64,000 nt of DNA. Origin: an uncultured Pseudomonadota bacterium (GTDB taxonomy: Bacteria > Myxococcota_A > UBA796 > CAJQPC01). Location: positions 1-64,000 of the forward strand of contig CAJXRZ010000013.1 of assembly GCA_913060515.1 (NCBI GenBank), given 5' to 3'. This document shows, piece after piece, positions 39,074-45,822 of this stretch. Numbering within the stretch: the stretch's first letter is position 1; each line of letters opens with the position of its first letter. Made by a program: the position numbers and the translations under genes. Below the pieces are notes generated by a model. It made no database searches, was not told the DNA's origin, and saw only the letters and a list, made by a program, of their open reading frames with translations.

Positions 39074-39976
39074 TTAGACCCAGTCCCTGGGCGCACGCAG
39101 CGCTGCCTGCATCTCCGCCTCAGGGCTCCCAGGTGCTGGAGCAAAGTCGGCCCGGAAGCGTGCATTGAGCGGCAGGGACATGAGCACCGACTCCACCCTG
39201 GCGCCGGTGCGCAGACCAAAGAGGGTGCCGCGGTCCCACACCAGGTTGAACTCCACGTAGCGGCCACGTCTCTGCAGCTGCCAGTCCCGCTGGGCATCGG
39301 TAAAGGGCATGTCCTTGCGGCGCTCCAAGATCGGCAAGTAGCTGGGCAAGAAGGCGCTCATGCAGCGGTCCGCCAGGCTGAAGAGCGCTTCGGGTTCCCG
39401 GTCTCGCAGATCGTCGTAGAAGATGCCACCCAGACCGCGGGCCTCCTCTCGGTGCTTGAGCCAGAAGTAGGCATCGCAGCGCTTCTTGAAGTCGGGGTAG
39501 AAGGCTGGGTCCACGCCGTCACAGGCCGTCTTTAGGTGGCCGTGAAAGTGCCGTGCGTCCTCCTCGTAGAGGTAGGAGGGCGTCAGGTCAGCGCCCCCGC
39601 CGAACCACCAGGCCACGGGCTTTCCTGCCTCGCCCAGCTCGAAGTAGCGGTAGTTCAAGTGCACCGTGGGCGCGTGTGGGTTCCTGGGGTGCAGCACCAA
39701 GGACAGACCGGTGGCGAAGAAGCGGCGCTCGTCGCTGTCGATCCCTTTGCCGCGCATGCTGGCCACCGCCGCATCGGGCAGCACCCCGTGTACGGCCGAG
39801 GTGTTCACGCCGGCCTTCTCAAAGACACCGCCGTCTTCCATCACCCGCGTTCTGCCGCCACCGCCACCGGGTCTCTCCCAGTGGATCTCTTCAAAGTTGT
39901 GGCCGTCGATGGTGCTCAAGGCCCCGGTGATCTCGTCCTGGGCGTCCTTCACCCGCTGGTGCATCTGCTCGCGCAT
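39074..39976 (-). CDS. hemF: Oxygen-dependent coproporphyrinogen III oxidase
   Basis: HemF converts coproporphyrinogen III to protoporphyrinogen IX with O2, so the organism can make haem aerobically. The 300-residue protein is of normal length and has the family signatures WERPGGGGGRTRVMEDG, NYRYFE, WWFGGGADLTPSYLYEEDARHFH, KKRCDAYFWLKHREEARGLGGIFYDD (shown here as GGIFYDD near 187) and GRYVEFNLVWDRGT. The reading is uninterrupted. It converges with the MATE gene and is divergent from the oxygenase gene; GGAG lies upstream of the ATG. Confidence 0.96.
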   Translation of the reverse strand: MREQMHQRVKDAQDEITGALSTIDGHNFEEIHWERPGGGGGRTRVMEDGGVFEKAGVNTSAVHGVLPDAAVASMRGKGIDSDERRFFATGLSLVLHPRNPHAPTVHLNYRYFELGEAGKPVAWWFGGGADLTPSYLYEEDARHFHGHLKTACDGVDPAFYPDFKKRCDAYFWLKHREEARGLGGIFYDDLRDREPEALFSLADRCMSAFLPSYLPILERRKDMPFTDAQRDWQLQRRGRYVEFNLVWDRGTLFGLRTGARVESVLMSLPLNARFRADFAPAPGSPEAEMQAALRAPRDWV

Positions 39977-40062
39977 GGTCCTGCAGCTCCGCTTTGTGGG
40001 TGGACCTTCTATCGCCGCCAGCGCGCCAGCGGGCTATCAAGGCGGCAAATCAGAGGCACACC

Positions 40063-40992
40063 ATGTCCCAGTTCAGCATCCCCGTCGTTGACATGCGCGA
40101 CTTGGCAGATCCGGAGCGTCGCGGCGCCTTTGTCGACGCCCTGGGAGATGCCCTGAGCCAGGTTGGCTTTGTGGCGGTCCAAGGACACGGCATCGACCCG
40201 GCGCTCTTGGCCAAGGGCTACGAGACCGCTGTCGCGCTCTTCGGCCAGCCCAACGCCGTCAAGCGCAGCTATGAGACCCCCGAGAACGGGCGTCAGCGCG
40301 GCTACACCAGCTTTGGTGTAGAGCACGCCAAGGATGTGGAGGCGCCGGATCTAAAGGAGTTTTGGCACGTCGGCCGCACTCTGCCCAGTGACCACCCGCT
40401 GGTGGTCTCCGGAGATGTGCCGGCGAACAACTTCCCCAGCCAGGTGCCGGAGTTCGAGCCCACCTTCACCGAGCTCTTCTCTCAGATGGAAGGCTTCGCC
40501 AACCGCCTGCTGGCTGGCTTTGGCAGCTACCTGGGGCTGCCCGAGGGCTACTTTGAGCGCTTGGTCAAGGACGGCAACTCGGTGGTTCGAATCATCAACT
40601 ACCCGCCGCTCCCAGAGGGTTCCCTGCAAGGCATGGTGCGGGCCGCTGCCCACGAGGACATCAACCTCATCACGGTGCTGCCCTACGCCTCCAACCCAGG
40701 ACTGCAGATCCTCACCCGCGAGGGCACCTGGATGGACGTGACCACGCCCCCAGATGTGATGATCTGCGATACCGGCGACATGATGGCCTTGCTGACCAAT
40801 GGCCAGGTCCCGGCCACCACGCACCGCGTCGTGAATCCCTTGAACGACGATGGGGGGCGGCTCTCCATGCCCTTCTTCCTGCATCCTCACCCGGACAAGG
40901 TGCTCATGCCTTTCCGCGAGGGCGACGCCAAGCCCATTCGTGCCAGGGACTTCCTACATGCACGTCTCAAGGCCATCGGGGTCGCCAAGTAG
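40063..40992 (+). CDS. 2-oxoglutarate/Fe(II) oxygenase (isopenicillin-N-synthase-like)
   Basis: The 309-residue protein has the DIOX_N domain (IPVVDMRDLAD, VGFVAVQGHGID) and the double-stranded beta-helix core. Iron ligands are His and Asp in AAHEDINLIT near 194-196 and His in ATTHRVVNP near 252, and the 2-oxoglutarate Arg is in GRLSMPFF. Bacterial relatives act on varied small molecules, so the substrate is open. ATG 40063 follows AGAGG. It converges with the CusF-SCO gene, 6 bp apart. Confidence 0.87.
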   Translation: MSQFSIPVVDMRDLADPERRGAFVDALGDALSQVGFVAVQGHGIDPALLAKGYETAVALFGQPNAVKRSYETPENGRQRGYTSFGVEHAKDVEAPDLKEFWHVGRTLPSDHPLVVSGDVPANNFPSQVPEFEPTFTELFSQMEGFANRLLAGFGSYLGLPEGYFERLVKDGNSVVRIINYPPLPEGSLQGMVRAAAHEDINLITVLPYASNPGLQILTREGTWMDVTTPPDVMICDTGDMMALLTNGQVPATTHRVVNPLNDDGGRLSMPFFLHPHPDKVLMPFREGDAKPIRARDFLHARLKAIGVAK

Positions 40993-40998
40993 AGCCCA

Positions 40999-41766
40999 TC
41001 AGTCCGCGAGCTTGTTGAGCAGCTCGCTGAGCTCCGCCTCGCTCCACTCATTGTCCGAAGCAGTCCAGACCAGCTCTCCCTTGGGATTGATGACCAAGGT
41101 GCGCAGGTTGTGCAGGATGTCTTTCTCCTGCTGCTCCCGGGTGACCCCGGCGTAGGTCAGCAGCTCCTCAAGCTGCGCCTGCTCGAGGCGTGCAAAGGTC
41201 CACTTCTCCGGATCGGCGCCCTTCTCTTGTCCGTAGCCGCGGAGAACCTCCAAGCTGTCGTTGGCGGGATCCAGTGTCACGGCGATGATCTGGGTGTCCG
41301 GCGGCAGGCTCTCCTGAACCTTTGCCAGCTTGAAGCTCAGCAGGGGGCAGAAGGCGGGCAGGGGGCAGGAGGTGAACAGGAAGGTCAGCACCACGGTGCC
41401 CTGTTGTCCAACGCCCACGACCTTGTCGCCCTGCAGACTGGGCAGGACATACTTGGGGAAGGGCTGTCCGATCTCCACGATGCGTGCCTTGCCCACCGGC
41501 TCGTGTCCGGTCACGCGAAAGCCGATGGCCCGCATTCCTTCTTCGGTGTTCATCAGGTTGGCCTGGACCACGTCACCGGGCTTGACCTGGCGGGCCAGGT
41601 TGGGGTCCACGATGAAGGAGCCTTGACCTGGCTCCAGGACGTCGGCGACGCCCTCGTGTTGCAGCACCACAGCGGTGCCGCCGGCTTCGAGCACCACACC
41701 TTGGGTGCTGTGCGTCTCACCGCCGTAGAAGTTGCAGGCCACCAGGAGGGCAATCAGGGGAGTCAT
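40999..41766 (-). CDS. CusF-like/SCO1-like copper lipoprotein fusion
   Basis: The 255-residue lipoprotein (MTPLIALLVAC, Cys11) has two parts. Residues about 20-92 resemble a CusF/copper-binding beta-barrel (GVVLEAGGTAVVLQHEGV, VKPGDVVQANL). Residues about 93-255 are a SCO1/SenC thioredoxin fold with FLFTSCPLPAFCPLLS, the CP-x4-CP variant of the SCO Cys pair, and VTLDPANDSLEVLR. SCO proteins deliver copper to cytochrome oxidase. The late His expected in SCO is probably that in ILHNLRT. No Shine-Dalgarno is present; the start lies six bases from a TA-hexamer. Confidence 0.82.
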   Translation of the reverse strand: MTPLIALLVACNFYGGETHSTQGVVLEAGGTAVVLQHEGVADVLEPGQGSFIVDPNLARQVKPGDVVQANLMNTEEGMRAIGFRVTGHEPVGKARIVEIGQPFPKYVLPSLQGDKVVGVGQQGTVVLTFLFTSCPLPAFCPLLSFKLAKVQESLPPDTQIIAVTLDPANDSLEVLRGYGQEKGADPEKWTFARLEQAQLEELLTYAGVTREQQEKDILHNLRTLVINPKGELVWTASDNEWSEAELSELLNKLAD

Positions 41767-41796
41767 AGGGCGCCTCTAACCCGTTAGGTCGGGGGC
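41767..41796. promoter_or_regulatory. 30-bp divergent promoter with mirrored GTTAG boxes
   Basis: The whole spacer between two divergent start codons is 30 bp. Minus-strand TAGAGG (41773-41778) ends six bases before the ATG at 41766, and plus-strand TAGGTC (41785-41790) ends six bases before the ATG at 41797. The centre CTAAC-CC-GTTAG is a perfect inverted repeat, so the two boxes mirror each other. There is no room for leaders or ribosome sites. Confidence 0.6.
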
Positions 41797-42666
41797 ATGG
41801 CTACTCGTGCTCGCACCTTGTTTCTCTCGCTTCTGCTGGGCTTTGGAGCCCAAGCGTGGGCGGGGGTGCCCCCAGGGTTTGCGCCGGGCCGCATGGTGCT
41901 GCTGGAGCGGCTCATTGCTGGGGGGGAGCAAGACCCCGGTGTGCACGCTGAGTACGCCACAGGTCTCTCCAGCACCGGTCGCTGCGTCCAGGCGGAGCCA
42001 CACTTTGATCTGGGAGCAGACTTGGCCAACGGGGCCAGGGCGAACTGCCTGCGGGAGCAGGGTCAGGCGCGGCAGGCTGCCGCACTTCGGGAGGCGGAGA
42101 TCCTGGCCTCGGCTACGCCCTTCCTTCACCACCTGGGGCAGGCGCAGGACTTGCGGGTGGCCGGTGACTTGCTTGGCGCGGAACAAGCGGGCCTCAAAGC
42201 TGCATCTCTCCAGCCCCAGTCCAAGCGCATGTTGGCCTTTTGGGTCGAGCTGGCCTTGGACCAAGGTGATCTGGTGCAGGCTCAGGGGATCTTGGCGCTC
42301 AGTGAGGCGTTGCCCGGTCGGGCACCCAGTGAGCTGCTGTTGGCGCAGGCCCGCTCTTTGGCGCACGAAGGCGCCTGGCAGGAGGCTGAAGTCCTGACCC
42401 GTCAGGCTGGAGGTCGAGGGCGTCAACCCACCCAGGCCGCTTGTCTGCGCGTGCGCATCCTGATCGAAGAGGGGGATGCACCTCTGGCGCTGATGGTCTT
42501 GCAGCAGCCCCGCTTTGACGATCGGGAGGAGCTCTGCCTGCTTCGGGCACACGCTGCGGTTCACCGGGCCTTGGGCGAGCCAGAGATTGCCTTGGAGTGG
42601 GAGATGCTGATTTGGGCCTTGGCACCACAGGGAACGCTGGATACCGAAGCGATCCCAAGACTGTGA
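41797..42666 (+). CDS. Exported TPR-like helical repeat protein
   Basis: The 289-residue protein has a normal Sec signal (MATRARTLFLSLLLGFGAQAWA, cleavage after AWA near 22) and then helical Ala/Leu-rich repeats resembling tetratricopeptide or PEL-type units: for example AQDLRVAGDLLGAEQAGLKA, ELALDQGDLVQAQGIL and IALEWEMLIWAL. TPR proteins act as scaffolds; no partner can be named. Two Cys pairs may form disulfides. It is divergent from the copper-protein gene. Confidence 0.7.
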   Translation: MATRARTLFLSLLLGFGAQAWAGVPPGFAPGRMVLLERLIAGGEQDPGVHAEYATGLSSTGRCVQAEPHFDLGADLANGARANCLREQGQARQAAALREAEILASATPFLHHLGQAQDLRVAGDLLGAEQAGLKAASLQPQSKRMLAFWVELALDQGDLVQAQGILALSEALPGRAPSELLLAQARSLAHEGAWQEAEVLTRQAGGRGRQPTQAACLRVRILIEEGDAPLALMVLQQPRFDDREELCLLRAHAAVHRALGEPEIALEWEMLIWALAPQGTLDTEAIPRL

Positions 42667-42702
42667 GGTCATGTTGACCTGCAAGCTGTACTGGAGTCCC
42701 TG

Positions 42703-43602
42703 ATGCGCCGCCTCTCTCTCTCTTTCTCTTTGCTGGCTGCTGCCGGTCTGGCCTTGGCATGCGGCGGTGATGTTGAGCCTGCCGAGGAAGACACCTGGCT
42801 CTTTGGCGAGGGAGACGCGGACGCGGACAGTGACTCGGACTCCGACACCGACGCGGACAGCGACGCGGACTCGGACGCCGACAGCGACGCGGACTCGGAC
42901 GCCGACAGCGACGCGGACTCGGACGCCGACGCCGACGTCACCTTCGTTCCCGTGAGCATGGCCTTCAACTGGAGCGTTGGGTACAAGAACGGCGAATACC
43001 TGGGGTGGATCAACACGGACGGCACGGCGGTCGATCCCTACGTCGAGATCACCTTCTACGAGGAGGAGTACTTCAACGCCGGTGACGCGCGCTACGCCTG
43101 TACTTGGTACGGCTACCTGAACGGTGTCGGAGAAGACGACATGGGCATCAGCGGTCTCTGGTACGGCGCGGAGCTGGAGATCAGCGACGCTGGCGCGACC
43201 GACTGCTCCGGCTTTGACACCTCTGTCTGGGGAGACACCGACCCAGCCAAGGCCATCGCTGGCACCCGCGTTGGGTTGGGCTTTGGTCCCCTTGGGCCAA
43301 ACGTGGCATCTGAGCTGGAGACGGCTGTCTACGATGCAGGCTTGGACTGGGAGGCCGACTGGGAGCCCAGCGTCTTTAGCTACTACATGGGCTTTGCCAA
43401 GAGCAGCGGCGCCAACCTTGGGGCGGATGCGCAGGACTATGGCTACGCCTTCGCATCTCAGGTGGACGCGAGCATGAACATCATGACGGACGACGACGGG
43501 AACCTGATCACCCAAGAGATCGGAGGCGACACCATGTTGCCTCCGCGCTCCTTCCTGAGCGGCCGGGCCTGGCTCGCCGTGGATCCCTCCGTCTTCGAGT
43601 AG
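42703..43602 (+). CDS. Lipoprotein with Asp-Ser/Ala repeat linker, copy 1
   Basis: This 299-residue lipoprotein has a standard signal (MRRLSLSFSL...ALAC, Cys20). After a short acidic start comes a (DADSDADS)n linker at residues 38-78, then a beta-rich domain of about 220 residues (NWSVGYKNGEYLGW, YACTWYGYLNG, VYDAGLDWEADW) that I do not recognise. Highly acidic linkers of this type bind calcium or act as spacers from the outer membrane; either is inference. CTGGAG lies upstream of the ATG. The signal, lipobox and linker resemble copy 2 at 43890, while the C-terminal domains differ. Confidence 0.75.
   Translation: MRRLSLSFSLLAAAGLALACGGDVEPAEEDTWLFGEGDADADSDSDSDTDADSDADSDADSDADSDADSDADSDADADVTFVPVSMAFNWSVGYKNGEYLGWINTDGTAVDPYVEITFYEEEYFNAGDARYACTWYGYLNGVGEDDMGISGLWYGAELEISDAGATDCSGFDTSVWGDTDPAKAIAGTRVGLGFGPLGPNVASELETAVYDAGLDWEADWEPSVFSYYMGFAKSSGANLGADAQDYGYAFASQVDASMNIMTDDDGNLITQEIGGDTMLPPRSFLSGRAWLAVDPSVFE
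42814..42936 (+). repeat. In-frame 24-bp repeats encoding Asp-Ser-Asp-Ala units
   Basis: Residues 38-78 of the lipoprotein are Asp at almost every second position, alternating Ala and Ser. The DNA has near-identical 24-bp units (gacagcgacgcggactcgga plus gcc-type ends), indicating recent slippage or recombination. Confidence 0.9.
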
Positions 43603-43761
43603 CGTAGGGTTCATCTCCTTGGACCTGGCCCGTGGCGCTCAGCTTCGGGCTTGGGCCGCCATTCGTTCCGGGGCTCGGGCCCCGCTTCACCCGGCGTACC
43701 TGGAATAGCGGCAACTGAGGTCGGCGGGTCTGGTCTCCATGGGCTACCTTGGCGGGGTGTT

Positions 43762-43812
43762 AATGGCTACTACTACAGCCAGGGCTTCACCGGCACGGCT
43801 GTTGTGAAGTAG
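43762..43812 (+). pseudogene. 3'-end remnant of a third Asp-Ser-repeat lipoprotein gene
   Basis: This stretch reads NGYYYSQGFTGTAVVK and a TAG stop. It resembles the end of the downstream gene ([17 protein letters not shown]-stop): Gly, Tyr-Tyr, Gly, Gly-x-A/T, V and a final Lys line up. The frame upstream is open for about 20 more codons but shows no further similarity or start. The match is short and made by eye, so it may be chance. Confidence 0.4.
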
Positions 43813-43826
43813 TGACTTGGCTTGCC

Positions 43827-43855
43827 CCCGCCGCTTTGTAAGCTTTGGTGGCGGG
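43827..43855 (+). terminator. Hairpin after the remnant
   Basis: CCCGCC (43827-43832) pairs with GGCGGG (43850-43855), and an inner GCTT (43833-43836) pairs with AAGC (43840-43843). It begins 15 bp after the remnant's stop codon. The inner and outer stems are separated by a 6-base bulge on one side. It would be a natural terminator for the remnant's ancestral gene. Confidence 0.4.
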
Positions 43856-43889
43856 CTGACGTTGTGAGAGTCCGAAAGGAGAGAAGAAG

Positions 43890-44576
43890 ATGCGCCGATT
43901 GACCCTGACCCTGACCCTGGTGACCTTTGCTGGCTTTGCACTCGCTTGCATTGGTGGCGACGACGAGGTCACCGGCGACACCTGGATAATCGACGGTGAC
44001 GCGGACACCGATGCTGATTCGGACTCAGATACAGACTCAGACTCGGACTCCGACGCCGACAGCGACGCGGACTCCGATGCGGACTCCGATGCCGACAGCG
44101 ATGCGGACTCCGACGCCGACAGCGATGCAGACTCCGATGCCGACGCCGATCCCGAGTACACCACGTACCGCGGGACCGAGCGCTACCAGTTCTACGGCGG
44201 GGAGACGGTCTTTGACGGCACCTACCAGTGCAGCCTGAAGTACAACGCGGCCGAGCTCTCGACGGCCTCCTGCAGCGGTTGTGACTTCGCCTTTGAGCTC
44301 GCCATGACCTACCAGACCAGTGGCTCCTCCGACCCGGAAGGCCTCTGCACTGCCTCGGCGGCCGACCTCAGCTTCTACTACGGCTTCGATCCCAGCTACT
44401 CCAGCTACGGGGCTACCGTCATGTACAGCGCCGATGGCAGCAGCTGGGGACGCATGGGAGATGCCAGCTTCGACGGCAGCCGCTTTGAGTACGACGTGCT
44501 GGCCTACGACGACTACTACAGTGGTGGTGCCTACTACACCCTGGGTTGGGTCGGTAGCGCGACCGTGAGCAAGTAG
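43890..44576 (+). CDS. Lipoprotein with Asp-Ser/Ala repeat linker, copy 2
   Basis: The 228-residue lipoprotein has a standard signal ([10 protein letters not shown]...ALAC, Cys20), an acidic linker of alternating Asp with Ser, Ala or Thr at residues 37-87, and a 140-residue Tyr- and Ser-rich beta domain ([48 protein letters not shown]). Four cysteines in the domain may form two disulfides. The family is not recognised. GGAGAG precedes the ATG. Signal and linker are paralogous to copy 1. Confidence 0.75.
   Translation: MRRLTLTLTLVTFAGFALACIGGDDEVTGDTWIIDGDADTDADSDSDTDSDSDSDADSDADSDADSDADSDADSDADSDADSDADADPEYTTYRGTERYQFYGGETVFDGTYQCSLKYNAAELSTASCSGCDFAFELAMTYQTSGSSDPEGLCTASAADLSFYYGFDPSYSSYGATVMYSADGSSWGRMGDASFDGSRFEYDVLAYDDYYSGGAYYTLGWVGSATVSK
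43998..44150 (+). repeat. In-frame repeats encoding Asp-Ser-Asp-Ala units, copy 2
   Basis: Residues 37-87 alternate Asp with Ser, Ala or Thr. The DNA is a degenerate array of 12- and 24-bp units (gacagcgatgcggactccga and variants), more diverged than in copy 1. Confidence 0.88.
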
Positions 44577-44579
44577 CTT

Positions 44580-45044
44580 CTACTTGCCTTTTCCCCCGAA
44601 CGCTTCAGCCGTTCGCTTGGCCAAGTCGTCGATGGGGTAGAGGTTGAAGGTGCCCACGGCGATGGCCAGCACCCGCCCATCTTGGTCCACCGCTTCCCCC
44701 TGAATCACCAGATGGGAGCGTCCGGCGTGCACCACCTTGGCCGTGCACCGCAGGCGCGCGCCCACCTTGGCCGGCTTGAGCAAGTTGACCTTCATCTCCA
44801 GGGTCGAGGTCGCCTTGTTCTTGGGCAAGGCGTACTCGATGGCGGCCACCCCAAGTCCCGTATCGAGGAGGGCCATGACTGCGCCGCCGTGGGAGATGCC
44901 AGGGGAGCCTGACATGGCCGAGGTGATGGTCATCGTGACTGCGCTGGGGCCATCGCTGTTCAGCTCAAAGTCCATGCCCATGGTGGCGACCAGGCCGCCG
45001 AGCTCGTGCCAGCGGGCCAGAAATGCTTGGGGGTCCATCTTCAT
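44580..45044 (-). CDS. PaaI-type hotdog thioesterase
   Basis: The 154-residue protein matches the PaaI/YdiI-like hotdog acyl-CoA thioesterases: SPGISHGGAVMALLDTGLG near 48-66 with the catalytic-region HGG and Asp, then a KVNLLKPAKVGARLRCTAKVVHAGR strand pair (KVNLLKP near 85). Start may be ATG 45044 (AAGGA upstream) or ATG 45038 two codons later. A GTTAGAGG box is upstream at 45067-45074 on the minus strand. It converges with the Asp-Ser repeat gene, 3 bp apart. Confidence 0.88.
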   Translation of the reverse strand: MKMDPQAFLARWHELGGLVATMGMDFELNSDGPSAVTMTITSAMSGSPGISHGGAVMALLDTGLGVAAIEYALPKNKATSTLEMKVNLLKPAKVGARLRCTAKVVHAGRSHLVIQGEAVDQDGRVLAIAVGTFNLYPIDDLAKRTAEAFGGKGK

Positions 45045-45106
45045 GGGGCGGTCCTTCGGTGTCAGCCTCTAACAGGGGGCTTGGGCGTCCGGGTTAGCAG
45101 GTGCCG

Positions 45107-45751
45107 GTGAACGCCCCCCTTGCCAGCGCGACGCCTCCTTCTGACGGCCCCTCTGGGGACGCCGCTGGGGACCAGAGCGCAGTTCTCGAGCCCGAGCGCC
45201 TGCGCTTCACAGATCTCTTCAACCTGGCGGGCGCCCTGACCCTGGCGCGGCTGCCCCTGGCGGTGGTCACCAACCACTTCATGCACAACCACTGGGCCTT
45301 TGTGGGCGTCTTCCTGCTCGCGATGGCCTCGGATGTGCTGGACGGTCCGGTGGCCCGTTGGACTGGGAAGCAGTCCCGAGCCGGCGCCGTAGCGGACGGT
45401 TGGGCCGACAAGATCTTCCTCATCAACTTCGCGTGGGCCATGCAGATGGCCGGCTACGTCGAGGGCTGGCACCTCTGGCTGTGGTTTCTGAGAGAGATCA
45501 TCCAGGGGGCCATCGTTCCTGTGGTGGCTTTGGACTACGCCTACCAGCGCAAGCCGCACCCCACACCCTTGCCCGAGGGCCGCTTGGCGACCCTGTGCAT
45601 CGCGGTGGCGATGATGGCGGCGCTGGCGCATATGGACGCGGCCCGAGACATCTTGACCGTGGTCGGCGGCATGATGGGGGCTCAGGCGGCCCTTCGCTAC
45701 GCTTGGCGAGATCAGCCTTGGAAGCGTTTCTTTGGGGCGGCTGGCGACTGA
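45107..45751 (+). CDS. CDP-alcohol phosphatidyltransferase family protein
   Basis: The 214-residue membrane protein has the CDP-alcohol phosphotransferase signature D-x2-D-G-x2-A-R-x8-G-x3-D-x3-D at about residues 83-109 (SDVLDGPVAR, GAVADGWADK), which binds Mg2+ and the CDP-alcohol in phospholipid synthesis. About six hydrophobic helices follow or flank it. Which alcohol is used is unknown. GTG 45107 is chosen because a TAGCAG hexamer ends six bases upstream; the in-frame GTG at 45101 abuts that hexamer directly. Confidence 0.87.
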   Translation: MNAPLASATPPSDGPSGDAAGDQSAVLEPERLRFTDLFNLAGALTLARLPLAVVTNHFMHNHWAFVGVFLLAMASDVLDGPVARWTGKQSRAGAVADGWADKIFLINFAWAMQMAGYVEGWHLWLWFLREIIQGAIVPVVALDYAYQRKPHPTPLPEGRLATLCIAVAMMAALAHMDAARDILTVVGGMMGAQAALRYAWRDQPWKRFFGAAGD

Positions 45752-45822
45752 ATTTTGAGTGAGTCCTTGCGGCGATTCAGGTCTGCAATAAGAGGGTGTG
45801 CTTCCCCCTGACTGGATGGACC

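Larger units (their letters stand above)
43603..43889. other. Spacer with gene remnant and hairpin
   Basis: This 287-bp gap between the two Asp-Ser repeat genes holds a short remnant resembling the end of copy 2 (43762-43812), then a hairpin (43827-43855), then the ribosome site GGAGAGAAGAAG of copy 2. The first 130 bp show nothing recognisable. Confidence 0.5.

Noticed and set aside
42814-44150. Asp-Ser repeats as RTX-type calcium-binding nonapeptides
   Set aside because: The units lack the Gly-Gly-x-Gly-x-Asp pattern; they are alternating-Asp linkers.
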